DNA of 64,000 bases from the NCBI GenBank assembly GCA_018389105.1, contig JACATO010000980.1:124001-188000 (forward strand), given 5' to 3'. Shown here one piece after another: positions 23,944-36,700 of the stretch (within the stretch, counting starts at the first letter, position 1; each line of letters starts with the position of its first letter). Position numbers and translations under genes: made by a program. Under the pieces are notes generated by a model. That model worked only from the letters and a program-made list of their open reading frames with translations, had not been told where the DNA came from and did no database searches. Source of the DNA: Nautilus pompilius. Taxonomy: Eukaryota > Mollusca > Cephalopoda > Nautilida > Nautilidae.

Positions 23944-24545
23944 TGCTGGTGGTGGTGTTACTGGTGGTAATAGCAGTAACTGTACCACTGGCGGCTCCTC
24001 CCTCCGACATCAGCTCCAAACAACTTCCGCACTCCATCCCGATGATCAAAACAAATAATTGCACGATGCGCCATAAAATAAACTCCAAGCGTTTATTTTT
24101 AATTAAAAGTAATTATAATTTAATATGTTGACGGGGCGACGACTTCTTTGAAAGGTTTTCTTTATTTTCCACAAATGGCGGCCGGGGAGGATATTTGCTG
24201 CGAGCCGGGGGTGAGTCAGGAGGGATTTCCCGGCGCCGTGGCTGGGTATCTGTCACAAAGGAGCCAATGAGCGAAGATGGCGGCGACAGTCGGGGTGTTC
24301 CTCGGCCTGGCGCGGTCGGCCAGTCAGTCTCCGCTCGGCCTGCGGGCGTTAAGCCGTCCTATGATGTAGTGAGCCAGAAGAAAGCTTCCCCCCACCCCGC
24401 ACCCGCCGTCTCCTTCCCTGAAATCGAAGCCAGCTGCTGGTTTTCCGCCCGATGGCCCGGCGGCTGCTAGTCCCGGAGCCCGACATCCCTGCGATCTGGT
24501 GACATCATTTACTGCAGTTCGCTTTCGGCTGCCTGCCTCCCTCAC
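23944..24545. promoter_or_regulatory. Shared WASL/NUAK1 divergent promoter and 5' UTRs
   Basis: 602 bp separate the two start codons, so both 5' UTRs and promoters must lie here or in unseen upstream exons. The right half is GC- and CpG-rich, unlike the surrounding AT-rich DNA. Seen directly: CCAAT at 24264-24268, AAGATGGCGGC at 24274-24284 and AAATGGCGGCC at 24173-24183, both in plus orientation and matching the YY1 consensus. No obvious TATA box sits at a fitting distance. YY1-type sites near start sites are typical of TATA-less housekeeping promoters; here they point toward NUAK1. Transcription start sites are not visible in sequence. Confidence 0.7.
24277..24369 (+). other. Upstream open reading frame in the NUAK1 leader
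   Basis: The ATG inside the YY1-type motif at 24274-24284 opens a 30-codon frame (starts MAATVGVFLGLARSAS, ends in MM then TAG). It contains Arg, Ser and Ala and no acid residues, a composition like a mitochondrial presequence. No splice donor was found to link it to another gene. If transcription starts upstream of 24277 it would act as a uORF on NUAK1; if it starts at the YY1 site, it may be absent from most mRNAs. Confidence 0.35.
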
Positions 24546-24737
24546 ATGGGGAAGATGCCGGCGAGGAACGATGGAGGAGAAGAGTCCGCTCTCTCGCCGA
24601 CTAACGGATCTTCTGCCCGCCCCGTCATCCACACGCACCGCCACAACCTGAGGAATCGCTTTCACATCGAGAAAACCATCGGAGAGGGAACCTATGGCAA
24701 GGTGAAGTTGGCGGTCGAGAAGAACACGGGAGAGCAG
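24546..24737 (+). CDS. NUAK1: NUAK1 exon 1
   Basis: Residues 1-64: Ser/Gly-rich leader, a basic HRHNLRNRF segment like the vertebrate KHNLKHRY, and the glycine loop. Ends TGEQ before a GTGAGT donor, phase 0. Confidence 0.94.
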
Positions 24738-27700
24738 GTGAGTTTCCCCTCCCCGTCCCCTCATCACCTGCATCCGAACCGTTAGCAGAACTCGGCCCCC
24801 TCTGGTTTAGTTTTAATTGTATTCGCACCTTATGAATACTGAACCGATTGGCCTGGCGAGCTCCCGTCGCCACTGACGGTCCTTTTACTGGGTTTTCTTA
24901 AATGAACCCCGACTAACCCTAACCCTGACTGCCCCAGGCCGCCATTGCAGGCCGGCGGGCGGACAGACAGACGGACAGGCAGGCCCGATGGACAGACAGA
25001 CGGACGGACAGGCAGGCAGGCCGATGGTTAGGCAGCAGACAGACGGACGGACAGGCAGGCAGGCAGGCAGATGGACAGACGGACAGACAGACGGACAGGC
25101 AGGCAGGCAGGCAGATGGACAGACGGACAGACAGACGGACAGGCAGGCAGGCAGATGGACAGACAGACAGACAGACGGACAGGCAGGCAGGCAGATGGAT
25201 AGGCAGACAGACAGACGGACAGGCAGGCAGGCCGATGGTTAGGCAGGCAGACGGACAGGCCGATGGACAGGCAGACAGACAGACAGACGGACGGACGGAC
25301 AGGCAGACAGATGGACAGACGGACAGGCCGATGGACAGGCAGACAGACAGACAGACGGACGGACGGACAGGCAGACAGACAGACGGACGGACAGGCAGGC
25401 AGGCCGGCCGACCGACCCTGTGGCGATACAGTATTTATTAGTCGAGACCCTTCTGGACCCGCATTACTCGAGGATTTTCAACGTCTTTTACGTGCCGACT
25501 CCCACAAACTGTTTGAACTTCTCCCCTGTCTCTGAGAGGCTTCAGTTTGCTTTGCTTATTCAAAGTATATCAGGTCTGGAATTGGTCTCAGTGTCTGTAA
25601 TAATAATAATAATAACAGTTAACCCCCTCCGTCTTTGATGCATGTGCTTCTTTTTCGGGGATATTTGGAAAGATATTTAAAGAAGAAGACATGAGTCATA
25701 GAATAGATTTGCCTTTTGGAATAGCTTTTGGCATCATGACGTTAAAAAAACCCTCAACCTTATAATCCCAGGATGATGATATACAGTTAGCTGGTCGCCT
25801 TACAGAAAGTGGTAGCTTGTTATTGAAGACTACTACTTTAACTGGGAGCTCAGCTGTATAATTAGTCCCTAGTCAGAGAATTTCTGCCTTAACTTGCCCA
25901 TAGCACCAGATGACTTCAGTAGTAGGGTAGGTTGGACTTTGAGTGAGGGGAACCTTGAATTTTTGAGAGTTTATAGTTTGTTTTTTGGCAAAGGAGTTAA
26001 CATGTAGGGGTACAAACTTCATTAAACTAAACTTGAGAAAATTAACTCTTCCAACTCATGGTCGCATTACCAGCCATTAATTATAATATGCTAATTAATC
26101 TGTTAATTTTTGAGGTGGCAGAATGTTTTCTTGCCAAGAAATTTTTAAACATGTTTATGGTATATTCTGTATTCAGATGATTGCATCAGGCCAATAGTTC
26201 CTTTATTGCATCTGTCTTCCTAATTGAAAAAAACATTTTTACAGGTGTTCAGCCTTGCATGACACTTTAAGAATTATAAATTATGATCCCATGCATTCAC
26301 ATAGGATGAGTAATGAATAAAAGGCTCTAACTTTGCTGCTATTATCTTTCCTTTGTATTTATGCATTTCTGCTTAAAGACCCCTGCACGCAAACTGTGAT
26401 ATGCAAGAAATGGCTCGTCACTATTCTAAACACTTGCTATACCTTCTAATATTTAAGAGCACCAAGCTAGAACAGCATGCTCCAGGCAATGTTGATTTTC
26501 ACCTTTCCCACCACAGTCCTGTTTGCCTTCCATATAATATTAAGCTTGCTCGCTCTGGCATATCTGGTACTTATGTGTTCTGGCTGTGCTTAGTGTGGGG
26601 CTGCTGCAATATTCAAATTCATCTGGCTACTTAGTGCGCCAGCAGGACTAGGTTGGTTGGTTGGTAGGGAATAATCGATGGCCAGACACAGAAGTGTCAG
26701 ACTTAATGAGCTATCAGTTGTCAGAAGCCTAATAGCAGCAAAGAAAATATGGCAGTGCATCACTGTATTTAGGGAGGAATCCCTTTCCACCTTGGCTTCC
26801 TAAGCTTGAATAAATGAGTACTGACTCCAATATTTTTCTTCATGTTTGGATAGTTCTTTGCTTTCAGTAACTTTGTTGCAAAAGATCTAAACTATAACAT
26901 TTAATTGAATTAGCTGATATTTACTATTTATTATTATTAGTTGACTGGTTGGCATTGTAAAATATATATATGAGTGTTTACCAAGAGATTTGTTTCCTCC
27001 ATGAAGTATGGATGAGCATAAATTATTTTTCAGAAAAGAAGTTGTAATATTCACTAATTATAGGCTTTATCAAGTAAACCTAATTTAGTAGTTCCTTGAT
27101 TTACAATGAATTTAGATATATCTTGGTTGTATCATGGCTCCCAACTTCTATACTAATTTATTGTTGGAATGCTAGATTGTTCTTTTGTAGCAGATTTATT
27201 TAGGCATGGGAATTAATTTTAAAAGTCTCTCACACACTCACACTCACTCACCCACACTCACTCTGTCTGTATGAGAGTTGCTTTATTACAGAAATCTTGT
27301 AATTAAAAAGGCAATGAAGATGAGGGAAGTCGGAATGAGACTGTCCAGAATGCTTTGTTAATTATGTTTATGATCTGGTTAATAACCTTGAAAGACTTGA
27401 TCATTAATTAAGTTTAGTGCTCTTGTCAGAACGTGAATACACTGCACTTCACTTGTAATGATAAAGTGATAAATGAACTCTTGGCCAAATCACATACAGG
27501 AAGGAAAGAACTACCATATCTATGGTTTGTCTTATTTAGTCACTTGCTTTATCTTAGTTTGTAATAAAGTGAAAAAACATCTGACAGTTTGCCTGGTGGA
27601 AGTTGAAAAATTTTAACGAAAAACAACTTGTCTAATCATCTTGTTAGTATATTGTTGCCAGCTTCATTTATCAGCTAATATCGTTTGTGGAATATATAAT

Positions 27701-30700
27701 ACATTTTTCATTAATTAATCTAGTAAACAATGCTAGTTTAATGAGTTTGCAGGCCCACAAAATAGAAGTTCATAGCTATTTTTGTTGGTTTCTTTCTTAG
27801 TCTTTATGGAGTAGAAGCATACAAGTACCCACTGCTGGAAGATATCATGTTATTAAGACTGTTATTCACAATAATGTCCTGCCTCATGACTAAATTGATA
27901 GAACCTAGTTTTTTTTTTTTTTAAATTTCTTTGTACTATTTGAAATCTGGTTGCAGCCATGGAAGCTTGGGTTTTGTGTGGTGTTATACAGATTTTGTTG
28001 CTGTATATGATGAGGACTGTGCTTTTTGAGACCATCAAGCAGAATAAATTCATGTCCAGTGCGGCTGCATTTGTTATTTTGTCCATTCATAAACTTAACA
28101 TTCCTAGGCTCTTATTTGGAAGCTATTGATATTCTAGAATGCCTCCTAGCACCAAGTAGGAGCTGTTTAATCAATTGTAAGCAAATACCAGCAGCTGTAA
28201 GTCTCTATTCAGACCTTAGATTGCTACTGTACTTTGAAATGTGCCCATTCAGTAGTTTTCCAGGCTTTTCCACCCCTAGGATCCTTGGATGGGCACTGGG
28301 TGCCTAAAATATCTGAAGTAGCATCAGCAGGGTGTGTAATTTTACAGATCAGAACATTACAAGGAGTAAAAAAAAAAAAAAAAAAAGTATGGAGTATTTG
28401 GAATTCATTGACCCTTTCATTCTATATCATTCCTTTATGACTTGCTTTTAAAATAAGTACAAAGAAAAACCTTAGTACTTGTATGACTTGTGTGAAAGTT
28501 TGATGAAAGCACAAGGGCTTCTATTTTGTTGTACCTTACTAATTCACAAAAGATTAGTAGTAGTATATATGTATAAAATGAGGTTTTGCTTTTAATCACC
28601 TTTATTGCCACTTAATTTTTATTTATTACAGAAGTTGTTTTGTTTTTTTACATTGTTTGATTCTTTGGTTCATTTATAAACAGGATTCATCATTTAATGT
28701 CATATCCTCACCTCCAAAGGATGAGTCAGTCTCCTTTCTGACAATGAAATAGAAAAAGCATTGTAGAAGATTTTTGATTTCCAGATTTTGTTTACTTAAA
28801 TTGAATCCTATAAAAAACCTTTTCTAATGTTTTGGTTTAGTTAAAAGCCCACCAGTTTACCAATATGATTTATTTAAATTGGTTTTTACTAATATCAACT
28901 GAAATTGCTGTCAGTAATTCATTTGTAGTTCTAACTAAAAAATTGTTTGAGTATCAAGATGTTTTATAGACTTTAAAAGAGTATTCATTATTCAAACTTT
29001 GTCCGAGTTAATTTCCATTAAGACTTATTAAAGCTAACTTATTCTTTAATGTTTTTTTCTTCAGTAATTATAGTCATTGCCTATTTGTTGTCACCTGTAA
29101 TTAAATTGGCTAGAGATATATAAGTTAGAATCAGTTTTATTTTTTTTTCTGCATTCTTTGGTCATTTAAAAGAGAATATGGTTGTGGCTTTTTTATATAT
29201 TTGAAGTTTGCGGTAGGTAAGTATAACACTTACATATAGAATTACAGTTCTTTTATCAAGAGCAAGGATCAGCGGAACAACAAAGTCTGCCACCTGTTCT
29301 ATTGTACCACTGTCTGGGATGAAAGCGAAAACCAGATTTTCACACAAACACATACACACATATACACATACACGCACACACCTACACACAGAGGGTTGGG
29401 TTAATGACCCAGACACTCGCTACTCACTTTGTTTCAGTCCTTTCAGATGACTCATTTCTCCAGAAAGTGATAGATTGCTGTAAACAATAGGGACACCCCC
29501 CTCCAGGTGTCTGTTTCCTCAAAATTGTGCTCATCACCACTGAGTCATCTCTGAAAAACTGGATGTATGTGTATACTGCAATCCTGACAAAGATCTTTAT
29601 TATTTACTGTAGACTAAAGTGTCACAAGCTACCTCTTGTGACCAAATGAAATCTGTCTTGGTGACTAACATTTATAAGTTGATCACTAATCTTAACATCT
29701 AATCAGGAATGTTTCGTATGTATTTTAACCAGTTAAGTATTTTCACTAAATAGAATCATCTTGTTTTTAAATTCAACCTTTTTCCAGAAAAGATTTTAGA
29801 AACTCCAGTCTTGGCGCCGTGAAAGTATCTGTAGGCCAAACTGGGCAATGGAAGCCCCTCTAATCTTTTTTCATCAATAAGCTTACATATATTACTAATT
29901 CTAGTAATATTTAAAAAACTTTTAATGTTCTCAATGTAATGTGGGTTCAATTGCCTGCTCTAGAAAGGATCTAACTAATGATTTACAAATGGGAACAAGC
30001 TGCTGAATTTTTACTCTCTCTCTCTCTCCTCACACACATACACACATACAGGTGTTAATTATAAAGACAAGAGATGATGCAATATAGAAATGACATATTT
30101 TGGACTTCACTACCCACCTCAGAAATATAGCTACCCAGTAATCCTGCATTTCAGCAGTCACTCTCTGCAGCCAGTGAAATTGTGAGATGCCTGTATTTCA
30201 GTTATACTCTATAAATGTCTGAGGATTTAATCCGTGAACTGTTAATAGTAAAACTTGTATATTTTATTTTAAAAGAACATTGTTTGTTTGTTGTTGTTGT
30301 TTTTTTTTTTTGTTAGGATGCAAGTGATTTGTATACAATCACCACACATGAAAAATGTCTACCTTTCAAAGCGAGTTTGGTAATGTTAACATAAAGGCTA
30401 TGTAACGTGAACTGCCAGCCTCTTATATATAGTACTTCATAAAGATGGCCACTTCTATGCAGTAATCCTATGGTGCTTTGTATATAATGGTTTTGTTCAT
30501 TGTAGGTTGGCTATACAATGATGAATTTGAAATTTTTTCTAACTGTAGAATGTTAATTTTTGTAACACTTTGGCAGCTGCTCATAACTAATATGTCCTTT
30601 TCTACCTATTACTCATACAGACGTGATGCTGCTCTGGTTGGTTGCTACATCAGCACACTGGAGAAAACAAACTAAACGGGCGATGAATGAATATTATAAA

Positions 30701-33700
30701 GGCCATTATTATTTTAATTTTTTCCAATGCATTAGTCAGGAGATTAATGGAACCCTGATAGGAATAGTTTAGTTACATGTTTGCACATGGATTGAAGTTA
30801 TATGACACTTGAAATCTCTGTTAAAAGATCTTATAGTTTTGTTCTCCCTAGAACACTTCTGAGGGATTTAGCTTATTTTGGAAGGAGCTAGGTCTCACTG
30901 GGAGGCAGTCCATGATACAGAGACACTTAGATAAATCTTAATTTACTTTTTTGTTGGCTCTCTGAAACCTAATTTTTCTGGACCCCTAGTGTTGAGATTC
31001 AATAGTGAAGAGTATCATCATGAAGATTTCAAAAGAAAAATGGGGTTCACCCTAATCTTTCATTTTATTGACTGCATTAGAGTTTGACAAATGCCAGTTT
31101 GGCTTTGTTACTTAGAAGCCAACTTGTGCTGTTTTTCACTTGTTTGACCAATTCCTTTTATACATAAAGGTAATCTTCATATCAAAGTTATTTAGCTTAG
31201 TTTCTTATACTAACAGTAAACAGGTATATAGATATCATATTTTCCCCATAGATAAGTGATGGAACAGTATAGAAGTCTGATTAGTTTTGGGATAGTAAAG
31301 ATCCCGTTACACTTGATCTAGCATGCATTCAGATAGTTTAACTAACCTTGGTTGGTTCTTGACAAATATAGTGGTTTCCAACAACAATTGAAACATTCCA
31401 GGTAAATATGGCAGCCTGTAGACCACACAATTTTTTTTCTATGTAAGCCAGTCAGCAGAGCAAGAAAATATTTGAATAACATTTTTTTTTTAGCTCCTTT
31501 TAATGATTTCAGTATGACTTGGGATAATAAACCAGAAACAAGATATTGCTTAGCTATTGATGCTGATATTCAGTTTCTGGTTAAAGAAATTGTTTGACAG
31601 TGGTAGGGAGGAGAATGGCATTAGAAGTCAGTACATGTACAGCTAGCTTTATAGTCCCCCACCCCTTTTAGATAGCTCAGATCAACCAAATGTAATTACT
31701 AAGTCTAAAAAAGGGTTTTGATCATGATTTCGTCATTGATGCCAAATGTAATTAGCATTGCATCAGATTAGTTACTGGCCTACTTTCATAAGTATATAAG
31801 TTTAAGTGAGTCATGCTACTGAAGAATTGCTAATGCTAGATCTTTCTGCCATTTGTACCTGCCAGCTGTAGAGAGAGTTGCAAAAAAGTTTCTCGGATTC
31901 CACAAATAACTACATAACTTACCAAGAACTTAAAGTACGCACAACCCTGATGAATGTCGAAGCTCTTTCTACAACTTGAGAGGTTTCTGCTTGTATTTTT
32001 ATTATTTGAATGTAACGGTTAACAGCTTTATATCTCTCCCCTTTCCGTTTCCTTCCATTAGAGCTAGAGAATAACAAGAATAAATGTTAATATTCTTGCC
32101 TGTTTTCTCTTCAAACTGGAATCTCTCAGGTTGGAAAGTGGACCGACAATGAACTTTCTTCCTGTATTTAGAACAGTTAATTACTTTATATATTTCTCTA
32201 ATTTAGAAGTTTAGTAATGCTACAAGTGGATTACTTACATTAATTCTGTTTTTTCTTTGAATAGGCCATAAACAAGAGATCATTCAACCTCAATTACCAT
32301 AGATGGTTTTATTTAATAAGTTAGCCCATCTATTTTCTGAAAGGGTGGTGAGATATCGGTCAATGCTATAAATTTTCGGTTTGGTTAATGTTTCTGAACT
32401 CAGAATTGTGAAGAGTTAACCCATTATCTACTAGTTTTCCAAAGAGATGAGAGGGATAACTTAGAATTTTGTTTTAAAAATAAGAAAGCATGACTTTAAA
32501 AATGAGTCATAGCATTTGCACTTTTATAGACATGCCACTAGAAAGACTAATTAATTTAATGTGTTATGACTCAGGAAAATTACCAGTTTAGAAATAAATT
32601 CCAGTTGTGTTTTTATATGCAAGGTATTAAAAAAATATAAAAGCTTTTAGGCTTGTTTTGGTAATTGATTGCAAATGAAGATAGATTAACTTGGCTACTT
32701 GTGACAGTGTCTTGCAATAGTCTAAGTGGGGAAGTTTCTAGGTCCATTAGTTTTTAGTTTGATAGATAAATAAATAATAAAATGATTAACATTTATAGAT
32801 TCTCAGAATTTAAAGTATATAACTACTTTTTAGTTAACTAATCTTTAAAAAGCTTTTCTTTTTAATCAATTTTTCCTTCGTCGACGTCAATTTACTATTA
32901 TAAAACGATTAGAACAAAATTACATCTGTATTCCAGAAAGTACTGGTCTGAGGACTGCTTTTAATTATTAAACTTTTATTTCATAGACTCCATCACAACA
33001 AAATAAACACTTTCGATTTTTTTCTTCTAGGCAAGAGATTTTCAAAACTCACTTCTAGCTCTAATCTCGGTGAATTAATGTTTGTTTCTAATATTCCATT
33101 GATTTTGGGGGGGGTTATGGTTTTAGACTAGTCTTCAGATAATGTTTAACCTCAGTCTTGTCGGTGTCCCTGCTACGTAAAAAAAATCAACAAAAGATGC
33201 CTAACAGAAAATCCTACCTAAAGTTATTAACTCTGTGTATGAAAGTACGTATGATGGCTGGCAATGAATGCACTAAAATGATCTGTGAAGTCCTTATTTA
33301 ACTGAACAATGGCAAGTTTCTTATATATGACTGTTTAATGCTATAGCAAGTATTGTTGTCTTTGTCTCTGCCATATTGATGAGTTGACTTGCTTAGGGGG
33401 TTGGGGGGGATTATTTGACACTGTTATCTTAAATCTCTTGGAATTACATGCATGCAAAGTGTCCAAGAATATTAGCTGGCTGGACACACTACTTGGTGGC
33501 TGTTGGTCATGTACTTCAGCTTCGTTTGTTGTCGTTAGAGACTGAAGTTCATATCAGGTGAACTGTCACAGTTCATTGGTGATGTCAGTGTCTATCACAT
33601 TGGCAACAAGGTGGGTGGAGGAAATCTGGGGTGTGTTTTATTGTCCGTGTAAAATAATTAATGATAAATTAGTGATCCTCTCTGTTTTTTTCACGGTGCC

Positions 33701-36700
33701 AGGAAACTTAGCCTAATGATATTAAAAAAGCTATTTTGAACAAACATTGAAAGTTTGTTAATTCAGTTCCTTGAATGACAGGAAGTTGATTTGGTCAAGT
33801 GTTTATTTCAGAAAAAAAGAAAGATTAACTTCCCTTCTGGACAATTATAGAATAATTCTTTAATGATGTTTCTGGTCAGATTAGATTGATTTGATTTTTT
33901 TAGAAATTTGGTAGTTTTTTTGTTGTTGTTTTACAGGATTATCATAGTTTGCTTACAGTCTCCAAGTATCAGATCAAAATGACCCTGATTGTCCAAAACA
34001 GAAGTTTGGAGTAGAGTTCCTCCTACCTGACTGAGGTCTAAGTGTTAGGGTCAGAGAAGGTGCTTTGGATTGAGAGCAGCTCAGACCTTCCCATTGCCTC
34101 TCTGATGCTGTACTTGATAAAAATATTCAGAATTATTTGAATGCTCTTATTTTCTTGGGTTTACTTTTTCAATTACTTCCTTTTCTTAAATAGGGTTTAT
34201 AGAGGCTTTAAGGGAGAAAAAAGCATGTAACATGATTCTAGGATGTTGCTGTGACGGTCGGTCACCCAATTATTTCAATAATTTCTACTTTCATGGCCTT
34301 TTACAGATTCTTTTTCCATTTCATCTCTTTTCTCTTGACATAGATTAAATACCTGCTTACTCTATCTGGCAACATCAATTTGTGATTATTTAGCAATTGA
34401 AAGAAAAAAACTGTTGAGTTAATCATGAAGCCCATAGACTATCTAGCTATACCGTTTTTGTTTCATTGATAGGTTAGTGACAGGTTCCTAAACAATTGAG
34501 ACTTAAAAAGAGAAATGTACAAATGTGCTCTCAAGTTTGTATTTTAAAAAGGCAAATATTTAAAATAACTTATAATGAATAATTAAAAAAAGAATTTTAA
34601 AATATACCTGGAACTTTTGATGTTAAGACATTGCAATAAAACTGGATGATTTAGTTGTAAAGAACTACTTCAAGATTTTGTTGTTTATTTCTTAATGGTT
34701 TTTGTTACATTGTTAGACATAACATAGTGCCAAGTAGACTTGGGACTCTAAGTAGCGCTAAGATCTCTCTGTCAAACAAAGCAGAATCTTCAACAATTTC
34801 ATCCCAACCCTTTTATCTATTTTGTTGACAGCCAAGAATGTGACATGTTATGGAGGTCCCAGAAGAAAGTGCTAAATATGGGGGGAAAATGATGATAGAT
34901 TGTGATCATTAAAAAATACTATTCCTGGGTGGTACAGCTCTTGCCTTCTCATCCTAATAACTAAATTAAATTATAACGAGTTTCTTCTTTGTTTTTCTTT
35001 ACATGTTCAGAAAGACTAAAGACATGACATTTTGTGTAAGTTCAGGATCTTATTTTAGCGCATCCAGATAAATCTTTTCAAAAAAGAAATTGAGTGAAGG
35101 TAATTGCTATGTGGCGATGTGAGCATTTCATTTACATTTTTTCACATGAATAGCTTACATTTCAGAATATCTGCCAACAATTGTTCACTTATTTAAGTGG
35201 TCCACAAACAGTCATTCCTCAAATAATTTGCTTGACCTTTTAGTGTCAAGACCATTTCCTTGCTGCCCCAGGTCTCCTGGGAAAAGTGCAGAAAACATTG
35301 TGTAACTATGTACCATTGACTTTATCTTATACCTTAGATAATCTTGTTGTACACAAGCTGTCTTTGTGTCTGAAATAAATGGCTATTTACCAACCAGGTA
35401 TATAGCAACTGCAATATTCAAATAAACGGCAGGAAGATTTTGTTGGGCAGTTGAAGCATGGTGCCTGTTTGGTATCTTTAATCCAGATCAGCTCTGTGCA
35501 AATATTCATAGATTAGATTTTCAGTAGTTTATAAGCCGCCTTTAGAATGTTTGTTGGCTGTGGCTCTCTCGGATACATTTTAGCAGAACCAAAAATTAAG
35601 CACTACTAGAATGTGCCATCTTTGTCATTCTTGTCTGCTAATGCTCTGCTAACTACAAGGGTAACTAACTGCTTTTTGAAAATTTATTTAATGCTAATAT
35701 CTCCTTAGTGAAATTTTCAGTGTAGAAGAAAAATCAGAAAGCATTCAAATAACAGTTTGCATAATATGAATAAAACTGCATAATCTTAAGATGAAGCTGA
35801 CTGAGGCAGGATCTCATAGTTGTGTTAAGAGATGGAAAATGTATTTAAGGCTTGGTTTTAGATCCATATGTGTACATTTTTTATTTGTAGTAGTTGTTGG
35901 CATCACAGTTGTGTTCAGTTATTAAATTATAGGTTCTGTGTCTAATCCAAAGGTTGAATTAGGCTCTCTCTCTCTCTCTGTTAACATTTTTTTAAGTAAA
36001 GAAAAAAAAACACAATCTTTTATCTATATTCTAGAGAGTGATTAGAAAAGAAGTTAGAAGCTAACATACCAATCACTTGTCAGATCCATTCACGGGTTTT
36101 TTGTCTGAATAACTTGTCTTTAAATCCATTAACTGAATGAAGTCTGTCAGGCGAGGTTACAAGGTGGACATCAACTAGGCAGTTGGCCTGGAGGAGCCAC
36201 CTGGATGGAACACTTTGATTTGATCCATAGGTAAATAGTCAGCCTGTAGCAATGAAAGCCACATTCCAGTCCAGTCAGGTGCCTGAATTTAAAGAAGAAA
36301 CCATCCCCCCTTCTATTTCCCAAGAAAATTAGATATTTTTGTTAAAACGAAAACTAGGAAAAATGGTTTCGTACTTTGTTCTGCCTCCAAACAGGAGTTT
36401 CTGTGGTTCTCACAGGACTAAACGGTTTAATTATTGGCTGTTTCCTTCAAGCCAATTGTGTGTCAGCTAGCTGCCTGACCCTCCCTAGTGAAGTTGTTTC
36501 TGTAAAATTAAAATTACTACTTTACAGAAAAGTCACACTTTGGATGGTGTTTTCATTGTTGTTGCATATGGTACTTGGTCTTCTGTTGTTCTGGTTCATA
36601 TGAAAAGGTTATTTTTGACAAGTAGATTATTGAAATAAGTATATATAACTTAAGAGAGCATCTTATAGTTAAAACTGTTTTGGTAAAGAGTACTTTTTTC

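Noticed and set aside
24195-24470. 91-codon frame upstream of NUAK1
   Set aside because: Lies in the CpG-rich promoter/leader in another frame, with no domain; open because of GC content.
25115-25441. Long open frames of Asp/Arg/Gln/Thr/Gly
   Set aside because: Product of the stop-free tetranucleotide satellite, open in more than one frame.
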